From Massilia litorea (lineage in GTDB: Bacteria; Pseudomonadota; Gammaproteobacteria; Burkholderiales; Burkholderiaceae_D): 64,000 nucleotides of DNA. This document shows positions 10,960-19,775 of the stretch, in pieces; within the stretch, counting starts at the first letter, position 1; every line of letters starts with the position of its first letter. The notes beneath the pieces were generated by a model. It was not told where the DNA came from. It ran no database searches and was given only the letters and a program-made list of their open reading frames with translations. The DNA lies in assembly GCF_015101885.1 (NCBI RefSeq), contig NZ_CP062942.1:94664-158663 (forward strand). Reading direction: 5' to 3'. A program made the translations under genes and the position numbers.

Positions 10960-11400
10960 TCACTTTGGAGAAGGTCTGTTCGCGTTGTCTTTCACCAGCG
11001 ACGCGCGACGTGAGAAGCGGGCCGAGTCCCCCGCAGTCGAAATCATATTTACGGAGCCGTCCGGATTGTCGATTCTATGCGCCACCGGAATGACCCGTTT
11101 GCCGCTCAGCTGCGATTGAACCGAACGCGATACGTACATCAGGGCATCCCGGCGCGCGCTCAGCCATGCTTGATAGTCGCGGTCGGGCCCCCCCATTGGG
11201 GCATCCGAAAGGCGGAGCCGGTGGAGCGTATCCAGCGATCGGAGTGCCAGTAAAGAATCACTGGCGGCCGAGACCAAGATGTCGTGCTGCTGCTCGTTTG
11301 CCGACGCGAGCGCTAGGCTCGTCGAAGCAACGCACGGCATGCTCGTGCAGGACCGCTGCGATGTTGCGCATGTCCGAATTAACCTGTTATGTTCGAGCAA
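10960..11400 (-). pseudogene. Remnant of a diguanylate cyclase-type periplasmic PDC/Cache sensor
   Basis: On the minus strand the segment contains LIRT near its start and then GPDRDYQAWLSARRDALMYV, VSRSVQSQLSGKRVIPVAHR and DNPDGSVNMIS. This is the strand order of the PDC (dCache) sensor that precedes GGDEF domains in many betaproteobacterial proteins. The reading frame is disturbed between LIRT and the SAASD region, where another frame reads DMRNIAAVLHEHAVRCFDEPS, and neither transmembrane segment nor GGDEF domain follows. It is therefore a decayed gene fragment left in the accessory region next to the catabolic operon. Confidence 0.6.
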
Positions 11401-12382
11401 TAATTCCGGATGATGGGCATGCGTACCGGCAGGGCATTCAGTCCCGGCAAGGCAATCCAGAACGCGATCGGATCCTTTCGAAGTCTGCGAACAGATCGCA
11501 GTGACAGGAGGACTTGCCTAAAGGTTTGCAGCAGCGGCCATCGTTGATCTGAGTAGCAAATACACAATAAATTTGCTCGCCGAAACCGTTCATCAGGCTG
11601 AATTTAGTCAGCCAGTTCAGGCCGTTGACGTCGGCAAATCGATGACAGAAACACTTAATGCGCTTCTAAACGATCGCGATGTGGTTGAGTACTAAACAGT
11701 AGGGGAGCAAAGTTTGGCCTGGAAATAACATGACAGACGCAGAACGTTCTGTACAACCTTGTCAACGTATCCGTAATCGCACAGGATTAGCAGCGCTAAC
11801 TCGACAATAGAAACCATATTGTCGAGTCTCGGTGCGATAGCAGGTGAGGCTAAATCTTCACTGGCTATACTAACGTTGCTGCCCGGTTGCGCACTCTTAA
11901 TCGAACGGTCGTCGCTTCGCCAAAAGCACACGAATGTAGCAGGTTATTTGATCTATAAGCACTGCGGTGGAGCAGGTCGGCGAGTTGACGAACGTCAGGC
12001 GTGGCTTACATCTGAGACAACTTTTTGCAATCGGTCTTGACCTTGGGGAATGACAACTAGCGTGCTTCAGCATGCCCAATAGGTTTGCCGGATCATTCTG
12101 GTCGTTCACATCAACATCGCGTCGAATGTCGTCCTAAATTAGGACGAGGTCCTTTGGGGTTGCCAGGCAGCGGCGTGCGCCGAACTGAGCGCATGCGCCA
12201 AGCTGTTACAGCGAGCCCGACGAGGTGCCCCATGACTTGGCGCTGGGGTAGCTCGGGTTATCAAGGACGATGAGTGCCGTTGCCTCGACCGGATTGTCGC
12301 ATGATGCTACAGGCGCAGCCTGTCGTGCCGGGCCTTCCCTGTCTGACCAACTTTTAGAGCTGAGGGGTCATGCTACTATCGT
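11401..12382. other. About 1 kb without an intact gene; small coding remnants
   Basis: No complete gene is supported. At about 11527-11695 the plus strand reads AAIVDLSSKYTINLLAETV and then QPVQAVDVGKSMTETLNALL before a stop. This looks like the C-terminus of a lost gene that I do not recognise. At 11797-11895 lies a sequence similar to 34974-35070. The 3' part contains a perfect palindrome at 12129-12147 and the upstream region of the next gene. Confidence 0.4.
12129..12147. promoter_or_regulatory. Perfect 19-bp palindrome, possible operator
   Basis: TCGTCCTAA-A-TTAGGACGA has two exact 9-base arms around one central base. It lies about 235 bp upstream of the PAS-GGDEF-EAL gene in otherwise non-coding sequence and lacks a T-tract, so a repressor or activator site is more likely than a terminator. 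No regulator is known for it. Confidence 0.35.
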
Positions 12383-14542
12383 ATGTATATTCGAACGCGT
12401 TGCGCGGCTCTCATCATGACCTTTGGTACTTCCTCACTCATACAGCCCCAGCTTGACGAGCTTCTTGATCACCTGCCTGCAGGCGTTGTTGTGCATGGTG
12501 CGGACGGTCGCGTTCTGAATGCCAACCGGACCGCCTGCGAACTGATCGGTAAGCACCTTGAGCAATTGAGAGGAACCGAATCTACCAAAGAGGCGTGGAC
12601 CCTATTGTGTGCCGATGGGACGCCGATGGCGCCTGGGGATTTCCCCGTTAACGTGGTTCTGCGAACTGGCAACAAGGTGTCCGAGTTGGTCATCGGTAAT
12701 CCTGGCCCGGAGCCCGAATTGACACGCTGGGTAATCTGCAATGCTTATCCAGAATTCGATTCCAAAGGCGCTCTGTGTCGGGTGATCGTATGCTTTACCG
12801 ACTGCACTGCGATGAAACAGGCCGAGCAAGGCCTGCAGCAGTCAGAGGAGCGGCTACGCCTGGCTCTGCAGGGTTCGACAGACGCGGTATGGGACTATGA
12901 TCTTATCAAGGACAAGATTTATTATTCGGATCGATGGTGGAGCATGCTCGGCTACCAGTCCGGCGAGTTAGGGGCCCACACAAGCTTATGGGTGGAGCTC
13001 ACGGACCCTGATGACAAGCCGCGCGTCACCAGTTACTGGAGTAACCTACTTAGCAGCAAGCTAAATACGTACAGCGTAGAGTGGAGCTTACGCCACCGCG
13101 ATGGGCACTATGTGCCCATACTGTCGCGTGGCTTGGTGACGCGCGATACCAACGGCAAGGCGTTGCGCGTTTCCGGCACAAATACCGATCTTACCGAACG
13201 CAAATTAGCAGAGCGGCGCATCTACCAATTAGCCTATTACAATCATCTTACCGGCCTGCCCAACCGTCGCTTACTTAGCGAAGAGCTAGACAAAATCTTA
13301 GCGCGCAGCCAACGATCGGGACTCCTTGGCGCCGTAATTTGTATAGACCTGGACAATTTCAAGCTGCTCAACGATACGATGGGCCGTGATTTTGGGGACA
13401 TGCTGCTACGCCAAGTAGCCGGGCGTCTACGTTGTTCGCTGCGTCATTGCGATCAGCTGGCCCATCTAGGTAGCGACGAATTTGTCCTCGTCCTGGAAGA
13501 CTTGGGAGCTGACTCCCATGAAGCAATCACAGAAGCCCAGCATGTCTTGCAGAAGCTTCATTATACCCTTGGGCAGCCACATCAATTTAATCGGCGGTCG
13601 GTCGTGATCACGCCGAGCATGGGCGTCACGCTTTTAGATGGCGCGTCGGCTGACATCGAGACCTTACTAAAGCAAGCCAATTTGGCCATGTGTCAGGCCA
13701 AGTCGCACGGCCGAAACAGCTCGCGTTTCTTCGACCCTTGCATGCAAGCTGCAGCCGAGCACCAAGCAATGCTTGAGCTCGCCATGCGCGAGGGCCTCTT
13801 AGCACGCCAATTCGTATTGTTCTGCCAGCCCCAGTTTGATACCCGAGGCCGGCTGGTAGGCGCTGAAGTGCTCGTCCGGTGGTACCGCTCTAATGGTGAG
13901 ATACTTAGCCCTGACGAGTTCATCGGCTTGGCGGAGTCGTCAGGCTTGATCGTTCCGCTAGGCCAGTATGTGCTTGAGGAGGCTTGCCATGCGCTAGCGC
14001 GCTGGCAAGATGACCATTCGCTTAGAGAACTCGAGCTTGCAGTCAATGTCAGCGTACGCCAGCTACGCAGTGCGAATTTTACCGAGAAGGTCGCCGATAT
14101 CCTGCTCGAAACGGGCGCGCGCGCTAGCAAATTGTGCCTGGAGCTTACCGAAAGCGTCTTTGCTGAAAACGTCGCCGAGACCGTTGAACGAATGGACGAA
14201 CTGTGCGGACATGGTGTGCAATTTTCGCTGGACGATTTTGGCACCGGTTACTCCTCACTTTCGTATCTCAAACGCTTTCCACTCACCGCTTTAAAAATCG
14301 ACCGGGCATTTGTACATGATGTGCATGTCAATCCGGACGCAGTGCCCATCGTCAAAGCGATTATTGCGCTCGCTCGCTCGCTCAAGCTCGAAATTGTCGC
14401 CGAAGGGGTGGAGCATGAAGCCCAGCGAAACTTCCTGATTGATAGCGGCTGTAACACACTACAAGGATACCTGCTGGGCAAACCAATGCCGATATCGGAG
14501 TTTGAACAGATGTATAGTAGCGGCTGTGTTGGCCATGCATAA
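12383..14542 (+). CDS. PAS-GGDEF-EAL cyclic-di-GMP signalling protein
   Basis: A 719-residue soluble signalling protein. Order: a PAS-like domain from about residue 20 (LLDHLPAGVVVHGADGRVLN), a PAS/PAC domain (DAVWDYDLIKDKIYYSDRWW), a GGDEF domain from about 280 and an EAL domain from about 470. The GGDEF signature is GSDEF (about 363-367), one Gly changed to Ser, so cyclase activity is uncertain. The EAL signature is EVL (about 494-496), and DDFGTGYSS, KIDRAFV and AEGVE are intact, so it is more likely a phosphodiesterase. An alternative start at 12416 (MTFGTSS) is possible; neither start has a strong ribosome site. It stands alone, flanked by remnants and a cold-shock gene. Confidence 0.9.
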   Translation: MYIRTRCAALIMTFGTSSLIQPQLDELLDHLPAGVVVHGADGRVLNANRTACELIGKHLEQLRGTESTKEAWTLLCADGTPMAPGDFPVNVVLRTGNKVSELVIGNPGPEPELTRWVICNAYPEFDSKGALCRVIVCFTDCTAMKQAEQGLQQSEERLRLALQGSTDAVWDYDLIKDKIYYSDRWWSMLGYQSGELGAHTSLWVELTDPDDKPRVTSYWSNLLSSKLNTYSVEWSLRHRDGHYVPILSRGLVTRDTNGKALRVSGTNTDLTERKLAERRIYQLAYYNHLTGLPNRRLLSEELDKILARSQRSGLLGAVICIDLDNFKLLNDTMGRDFGDMLLRQVAGRLRCSLRHCDQLAHLGSDEFVLVLEDLGADSHEAITEAQHVLQKLHYTLGQPHQFNRRSVVITPSMGVTLLDGASADIETLLKQANLAMCQAKSHGRNSSRFFDPCMQAAAEHQAMLELAMREGLLARQFVLFCQPQFDTRGRLVGAEVLVRWYRSNGEILSPDEFIGLAESSGLIVPLGQYVLEEACHALARWQDDHSLRELELAVNVSVRQLRSANFTEKVADILLETGARASKLCLELTESVFAENVAETVERMDELCGHGVQFSLDDFGTGYSSLSYLKRFPLTALKIDRAFVHDVHVNPDAVPIVKAIIALARSLKLEIVAEGVEHEAQRNFLIDSGCNTLQGYLLGKPMPISEFEQMYSSGCVGHA

Positions 14543-14710
14543 CTCTCGCCAATATGGCGCGAGCAACACTAGCCCTCTCCATGAACGCCAATTCCGAATG
14601 TGGTCTTTCATCAAGCTTTCGCTTCAGAGCTTAAATCGCTCAATGACATGCCAGCGATCGACAATTCTCTTGCTAATTCCGAGTTGACTGCCCTGATCTA
14701 ACCGCCACAA

Positions 14711-14733
14711 TAAAGAAAACGCCCAGGAGGGCG
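14711..14733 (-). terminator. Rho-independent terminator of the cold-shock gene
   Basis: Read on the minus strand it is a CGCCC-TCCT-GGGCG hairpin followed by TTTTCTTT. It lies about 55 bases after the stop of the cold-shock gene and faces the end of the GGDEF-EAL gene. Confidence 0.75.
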
Positions 14734-14786
14734 CGTTCTGTCCTGGCTCAATCGCTTGCATCGCGCCGATCGGGTGAGGTCAACGA

Positions 14787-14990
14787 TCACTCAGGCTGAA
14801 TGTTGGCAGCCTGCTTGCCCTTCGGGCCGTTTACGACATCGAAGGTCACGCGCTGGTTCTCGGCCAGCGACTTGAAGCCGGCAGCGTTAATAGCTGAAAA
14901 GTGCGCAAACAAGTCTTCGCCACCGCCATCTGGCGTAATGAATCCAAAACCTTTTGCATCATTAAACCATTTCACAATACCGCTTGCCAT
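14787..14990 (-). CDS. cspA: Cold-shock domain protein (CspA family)
   Basis: A 67-residue single cold-shock domain. It has both RNA-binding motifs, KGFGFI (RNP1) and DLFAHF (the VFVH-type RNP2), and starts [14 protein letters not shown], as usual for the family. It is a cytoplasmic RNA chaperone that melts structured mRNA. AGGGA lies 7 bases before the ATG. Family genes are usually controlled post-transcriptionally by a long structured leader; the 5' side here (14991-15250) is gene-free, leaving room for one. The symbol is family-level only, since such genomes carry several paralogues. Confidence 0.95.
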   Translation of the reverse strand: MASGIVKWFNDAKGFGFITPDGGGEDLFAHFSAINAAGFKSLAENQRVTFDVVNGPKGKQAANIQPE

Positions 14991-15733
14991 ATTTTATTCC
15001 CTAGAGTTAATTATTAATGCCGTGTTGGATATTGCCTCTAATCACAGCCCAGCGTTTTGCCTGGCTCAACAAGGCAACTGATTATAGGCACAAGATAGCG
15101 CTGTGGATCACAATGTTGCAATTTTGTCGACGAGTTGTATTCGACTTGGTCTTTCGATTGTTCGAACGGCAGCGACGGCAAGGCCACCTCGTCCGTTGTA
15201 AAACGCATGAACGGCTCACCCGGCGATCTCTGCCTCCGATGAGATGCCGTGGGCATCGCTATGAGACGCCGTGCCGCTCGTTCGACGACAGCGTGGGACT
15301 GGCCATTGAACGGCAGTCGACCCCCTATATAACAGCCGAAGGCAACGTCTGGCCCCCTTTCGACCGAGCTGCGCGCAGCCCCTGTGGAACCTCACCTTTG
15401 AACTTGACGCCTTGTGGTCTGGCGATCGCAAGTGCCCGCTGAGGCCAAAAATAAGCGTTCCACGGCCCAAGTCAAGGTATCTCTTCAACAAATTACTTAA
15501 TATGTGCTAAGTAAGAAGTGTGCACTTTACAGGTGTTTTTATCCCTGTTACTGTACCTGTATCCCATCCATGGAAATTACCATGCGTATACTCCGTCTCG
15601 AGTCGTTTTCGTTCAGTTTCCGCTCTTCCGGACTGGCTGTCCTGCTGGTTCTCTTCTGCGAAAGCGACGTTGCCTGGATTGACGGCGGCCGGTTGCCAGG
15701 CCTGAACGGCTTGCGCAGTTTGCAGAAGCAACG
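14991..15733. other. Gene-free region between cspA-type gene and recombinase operon
   Basis: No convincing gene is present. The left part is the likely leader and promoter of the cold-shock gene. Near the right end an inverted pair ACAGGT (15529-15534) and ACCTGT (15555-15560) flanks a short AT-rich stretch and could be an operator for the KfrA-like operon starting at 15734. Confidence 0.3.
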
Positions 15734-16537
15734 ATGACTAGGCCAGTCTTCCAGCCCTCGGACGACGAGGCAAGAGTTCTTATCAACCGGCTGCAAATGA
15801 TCAATGCGGCCCATCCGCTCAATTCACGTGACCATGGTCCGTTCGTGCGTGCTTTCGTGCGCGCGGTATTTGAGGCGACCGGCAAGACGTTCAGCCCGGT
15901 CATCTATCGCCGCCTGCTCGACGCCTACGCACCCGAGCGCCGACCATCCACGTCGACGCTGGAGCGCGCAAAACAGTTGCTCGTGGATGAACTCGCACTC
16001 GAGCGCGAAGGCGCAGCTGAGGTTGCATCCGCCGATGCGCCCCACCTGGCCGCGCTGATCCGTGATGCCGTGCTGGAGGGTTTTGGCGAACGCCCAGTTC
16101 ACGCCCCGTATACTGCCAGCGCCAGCGCCAGCGCGGTGAGCGATGTCGCCTTCTGGAGAGAGCGATCAGCGCAAGCCGAACTCGCCACTGCCGATGCGCA
16201 GGCCCAAGCAGCCCGCCTCGCTGGCGAACTGCTCGCAGCGCGGGCGTCCTGCGATGCCCTGGCCTCGGAGCTGGCCGCGACACGTGGGCAGCTGAGCGAG
16301 CAGGCCGCGCAGATAGGCAAGCTCGCCACTGAATTCGAACACGCGCGTCTGTTCAGCATGCGTGCGATCGACGACGCAAGAGGTGAAACGCGGGCGTGGC
16401 GCGAGCGGTGCGCCAACGTTGAAGCGCAAGCGGCCGCCCGAGCGCGGGAGGACAACATATTGCTTGAGACGTTCCGCCAACTGGCTTACCAGCGCGGCGC
16501 CACAATCCCGGCAGTACTTCAGAAAGGTCCAAAGTGA
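15734..16537 (+). CDS. KfrA-like coiled-coil DNA-binding protein (tentative)
   Basis: A 267-residue protein with a globular N-terminal part (about 1-95). Residues about 145-250 form a long Ala/Glu/Arg-rich coiled coil, with heptad-like runs such as LAATRGQLSEQAAQIGKLA. An N-terminal DNA-binding module plus long coiled coil is the architecture of KfrA, a plasmid protein that autoregulates and can assist stable inheritance. I base the call on architecture and context, not on a diagnostic motif. Its stop overlaps the start of the tyrosine recombinase (ATGA), so the two are co-translated and probably act together, for example in recombinase control or accessory DNA binding. Confidence 0.5.
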   Translation: MTRPVFQPSDDEARVLINRLQMINAAHPLNSRDHGPFVRAFVRAVFEATGKTFSPVIYRRLLDAYAPERRPSTSTLERAKQLLVDELALEREGAAEVASADAPHLAALIRDAVLEGFGERPVHAPYTASASASAVSDVAFWRERSAQAELATADAQAQAARLAGELLAARASCDALASELAATRGQLSEQAAQIGKLATEFEHARLFSMRAIDDARGETRAWRERCANVEAQAAARAREDNILLETFRQLAYQRGATIPAVLQKGPK

Positions 16538-17769
16538 ACGAAAGATTGGTAGCGCTTGTCCAGGAAACCGACTTGAGGGCCCCTGCCCCGCGGCCCGAGC
16601 ACACGCTGGGCCCGGTCGAGAGCGATTGGGATGCTGCCGAGGTCTGGCTTCGCTCCGTCGCGCGCAAGAGCCGCAGCGTAACGGGCGTGACCGTGGCCAC
16701 CTACCGGTTCCACCTGGCCAAGCTGCGCTGGTACTGCGAAAATATACGGCGGGTTACGCCGTCACGATGGAGCCTTCAGGATGTCGGAGCATTTAAAGAC
16801 TTTCTGGCGGACCTGCCGGTCGAGGCCCTGTGCGAACGCAACGGCAAACGGTACGTCGGGCCAGGTGACGCCGGTTACACGCCCTTCCGCATGCAACCTG
16901 CCGCCGGCAGTCGCTCGGACATCGAGCGTTTCGTTCACGCCATGTTCAAGGCATTTCATAGCACCGGCTACATCCGAATCAATCCGATGGCGCTGGAGGG
17001 CGCTGGTAATCGCCGATCGATCAACGCGCGTCGTGCCGTCGACGTGAATCTCTACGAACTCGTGCTGGAAACGATGGCGCAGGAGCAGGTCGACAAGCCT
17101 GCCGCACGCCAAACTAACTTGCGCGATCGCTTCATCCTGGTCGCGTTACGCGAGCTGGGCCTGCGCGCCAGCGAGCTCGTTGGTTCAGTCATGAGCGCTT
17201 TCCAGCAGATTCCCGACGTAAGGACGAAGCGCCATTATTGGGTTTTTCACGTCAGCAAGGAAGTTGCCAAAGGCGGCAAGGAGCGATGGGTTCCGGTAAC
17301 GCGCACTTTGCTTAAAGTACTGGAGGACTACCGAGTGGCGTTCGGACTGGCGCCGCAACCGGAAATCGATGAGAAGACCGCCCTGCTCCTTTCTCCGCAA
17401 ACGCGCACAGTGAAGCTCGGTGGAAGAGCTGTGCGCAGCGCGGCCGACCGCCGCTTCTTCGGTGCCTGGCAGGAGCTCACCACTAGGCAGTACCTGTACG
17501 CGATCGTCAAGCAGCGATTGAAGACAACGGCAGACCTGCTGCGCACTGACGATCCTGTGCTGGCGGTGCGGCTCGAACAGGCGTCACCGCACTGGTTCCG
17601 CCATACATTCGCAAAGGCTGCGCTGTTGCACGGTCAGTCGATGCGCGAGGTGGCAAGCCTGCTCGGGCACGCGAGCATGGACACAACGATGGTTTATACC
17701 AATCAGGATGCGCTCGATTCGGTACGGGCCTACGAGCGCGACAACCTGAAGCCTGCCAGCGAAAGTTGA
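16534..17769 (+). CDS. Tyrosine site-specific recombinase (phage integrase family)
   Basis: A 411-residue integrase. The N-terminal SAM-like core-binding domain (about 40-140) contains TVATYRFHLAKLRWYCENIR. The catalytic domain shows Arg in LRELGLRASELVG, the HxxRH box in HWFRHTFAKAALLHG, the later His in LLGHASMDTT and the nucleophilic Tyr in MVYTNQD. All the key residues of an active enzyme are therefore present. It follows the KfrA-like gene with a 4-base overlap. Proximity to the rep-par region suggests multimer resolution or integration/excision of the replicon, but no attachment site was recognised. Confidence 0.9.
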   Translation: MNERLVALVQETDLRAPAPRPEHTLGPVESDWDAAEVWLRSVARKSRSVTGVTVATYRFHLAKLRWYCENIRRVTPSRWSLQDVGAFKDFLADLPVEALCERNGKRYVGPGDAGYTPFRMQPAAGSRSDIERFVHAMFKAFHSTGYIRINPMALEGAGNRRSINARRAVDVNLYELVLETMAQEQVDKPAARQTNLRDRFILVALRELGLRASELVGSVMSAFQQIPDVRTKRHYWVFHVSKEVAKGGKERWVPVTRTLLKVLEDYRVAFGLAPQPEIDEKTALLLSPQTRTVKLGGRAVRSAADRRFFGAWQELTTRQYLYAIVKQRLKTTADLLRTDDPVLAVRLEQASPHWFRHTFAKAALLHGQSMREVASLLGHASMDTTMVYTNQDALDSVRAYERDNLKPASES

Positions 17770-17992
17770 TGGATTCAGTGCTGTTTGCCATGGCAGGCGG
17801 CGCTAATCCAAGGCCCGACGCACGTCGACGCGGCACATCAGATCTATTTTCCGCTCCGAAAGTTACGTTTGCTAACATTAACACGCGAGGTCTGCGTTAC
17901 ATGCATGATACCGTTCTCGACGAGGCCTTAAGCGTTCGCTCAGCATGGAGCTGTACGTTTAACGGTTAATTAGAATATCGGAGAAACGCCAC

Positions 17993-18277
17993 ATGACTTC
18001 TAGTAGCAATCGACTAGCAGAACAAAAAGCTCAGGTCGCGTTGGTGTTTCAGATGATGTTGGGTATGGCGGAAGCACGCGCGTACCTCATCGAAAACGAT
18101 TTTACTGAATCGAATATCGATCGAATTCTGAATGGCGATGCCACGCGCAAGCGTTCTGCCCCGATGAATAAAAGGAAAAGCATAACTTGGCGAGGCAAGG
18201 TAACCGCGCCCCGTGGTCCACTGCTTATCGTTGAGCAGCGGTGGCTCGAGCGCAAGCATCGGGCTGCCAAAAAATAA
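17993..18277 (+). CDS. Small hypothetical protein of a family repeated in this window
   Basis: A 94-residue basic protein with no known domain. GGAGAAA precedes the start by about 8 bases. The segment LGMAEARAYLIENDFTESNI followed by DRILNGDATRKRSA resembles the cores of the small proteins at 34446-34643 (HMEAAWALAANGLPLEVAAR) and 47791-48021 (VAEELIDQGIDPNLILRVLT). Each has a short amphipathic helix, a Gly/Asp turn, a hydrophobic helix and an R/A-rich end. The match here is the weakest of the three. No function can be assigned; a small helical DNA- or protein-binding module is possible. Confidence 0.5.
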   Translation: MTSSSNRLAEQKAQVALVFQMMLGMAEARAYLIENDFTESNIDRILNGDATRKRSAPMNKRKSITWRGKVTAPRGPLLIVEQRWLERKHRAAKK

Positions 18278-18287
18278 CATAAGGCCA

Positions 18288-18755
18288 TTAACCGACCAGA
18301 TTCTCAGGTCCAAAGTGTCTATGGAATCCAAGCGGATTATAAAGCTTGAAGGAGGGCTCGAGCTTGCTGCCGACCAGCGCTTCTACCTCTTGCGTCCTGC
18401 CCTGATCCTTCGCGCGAATTACCTCTGCCGCGGCAGCGGCGACGCTGGCGTTGCATTGGAACGCGGCCTGGACCAGGACCTTCTCGTGCGCAGACATCGG
18501 TAACGCGGACATACGGCCATCAATGTCCGCCGCTTTCTTTTCGCCGCGTGCCAGTTCGTCCTTGTACAGGTCGGCCAATTCCAGGCTGTCACAGCGCGCA
18601 ATCGACATGATCCGCAGCCCGTTTAGCTGGGTCACCCCGAGCAGGTCCGACGTCAGCAGTTGTTTCGCGAGCTTGTCGTCGCCGGTATGGATGCGCGAGA
18701 TGGCGACGCTGGGAATGATGCCGATAACAAGTAGCAGAAGGCTGAAAGCCAAGGC
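18288..18755 (-). pseudogene. Methyl-accepting chemotaxis protein fragment (4HB sensor part)
   Basis: The minus strand reads a transmembrane segment (FSLLLLVIGIIPSVAISRI) and then LNGLRIMSIARCDSLELADL, KKAADIDGRMSALPMSAHEK and AAAEVIRAKDQGRTQEVEAL. This is the four-helix-bundle ligand-binding part of an MCP. It stops after SFKLYNP, before the second membrane helix, HAMP and signalling domain. No good N-terminal start precedes the membrane segment in frame. It is a remnant of a chemoreceptor, not a functional gene. Confidence 0.65.
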
Positions 18756-19154
18756 TTCTGGTACGCGTGCTGAGCGATGCGATGCGCATGAGGAAAGAAC
18801 GAAAATTGAATGTACAGAAAGTATGATCGATGAACATGACGGGACCATTACCATTCCAACACGGATAATTCTAGAAAGAAACAATAGCCAACACAGGCTG
18901 GTTCCGAGGAGCGCGCCTCTCAGTCGCGCCGTCAATCGGTTGACGCAACACATTCATGAAATCGTTGCGCCGATGTTTCGTAGTCGAGTGACTCCCCGCT
19001 GCTCTTCCAGTTGTCTCGCCACTTCGTCAAGCTTCCCCTGCGAATGTCCTTACTCGCTGTTACATCTGTTGCCATTGCCTGCCACATTACATTCCACCCG
19101 CGTTCTAATATCTGTAAACGGTCGGCTTGCACGTACCCTATTAACGAGAGGAAG

Positions 19155-19529
19155 ATGATGAAAAACCATGCGAAGGCATTTATTGCGAGTGCACTGACAT
19201 TAGCATTCGTCGGTAGCGCCGCAGCACAGGTGCGGGTTGGCATATACGCCAGCACGACTCAACCTTATTATCCCGAAGTTTTAGAAGCGCGCCCACAATA
19301 TGTTATTCCTAATGGGTATTATTTAGAGGGTGAAGAAATATACGTAGAACCGAGCTGGCAAGAGCGTCGCGAATGGCGTGAGCGGCGCGCATGGCGACGC
19401 GCGGAGCGGCTGCGGCGGGACGAGTGGCGAAGAGAACAGTGGCGAAGAGAACAGTGGCGCAAAGAACATTGGTGTAACGAACACGGGCGTTATGAGCAGG
19501 ATCGGCATGATTGGCATGAGAGAGATTGA
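19155..19529 (+). CDS. Secreted Arg/Trp-rich small protein
   Basis: A 124-residue protein with a clear Sec signal peptide (MMKNHAKAFIASALTLAFVG, cleavage at SAAA-QV). A short domain follows with PYYPEVLEARPQYVIPNGYY, and the tail is rich in Arg, Trp and Glu (EWRRERRAWRR, EWRREQWRREQWRKEHW). The start follows AGAGGAAG; either of two adjacent ATGs could be used. The tail is encoded by three 15-bp tandem units (19424-19468), so its length could vary by replication slippage. The function is unknown; basic Tyr/Pro/Arg-rich periplasmic proteins of this style are common in Burkholderiales. Confidence 0.65.
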   Translation: MMKNHAKAFIASALTLAFVGSAAAQVRVGIYASTTQPYYPEVLEARPQYVIPNGYYLEGEEIYVEPSWQERREWRERRAWRRAERLRRDEWRREQWRREQWRKEHWCNEHGRYEQDRHDWHERD

Positions 19530-19552
19530 CGACTGCACAGTGCCAAATGCCA

Positions 19553-19775
19553 ATGAGAGCGTTTGCCGAATTCGAGTGGATGCTGATCCGACGTGCGGTA
19601 ACGGGCAGGATCGCGCTGCGAGGCAACTCAGCGCGTGCCCTGTCCGCAAGAAACGTTAATCGACAAGCGAATTGCCGAATTCCCCCGTCGTGCGGGCGCC
19701 CGCGCCCGCGAGCAGAAAGCCATGCTTGCACACGAGTTTGCCATCAGTCGCGAAACATTGGGTCAACACCTGAAA
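19553..19775 (+). pseudogene. Serine resolvase C-terminal remnant cut by IS6
   Basis: Two frames together give the end of a Tn3-type resolvase. MRAFAEFEWMLIRRAVTGRI matches the conserved AEFER-LIRER helix. After a frameshift near 19655 the sequence reads RIAEFPRRAGARAREQKAML and AHEFAISRETLGQHLK, the DNA-binding helix-turn-helix. The sequence stops exactly where the IS6 inverted repeat begins at 19776. The catalytic N-terminal domain is missing. Confidence 0.6.

Noticed and set aside
15216..15491. 91-codon minus-strand frame
   Set aside because: No motif, no ribosome site, Arg/Ser-rich shadow-like composition.
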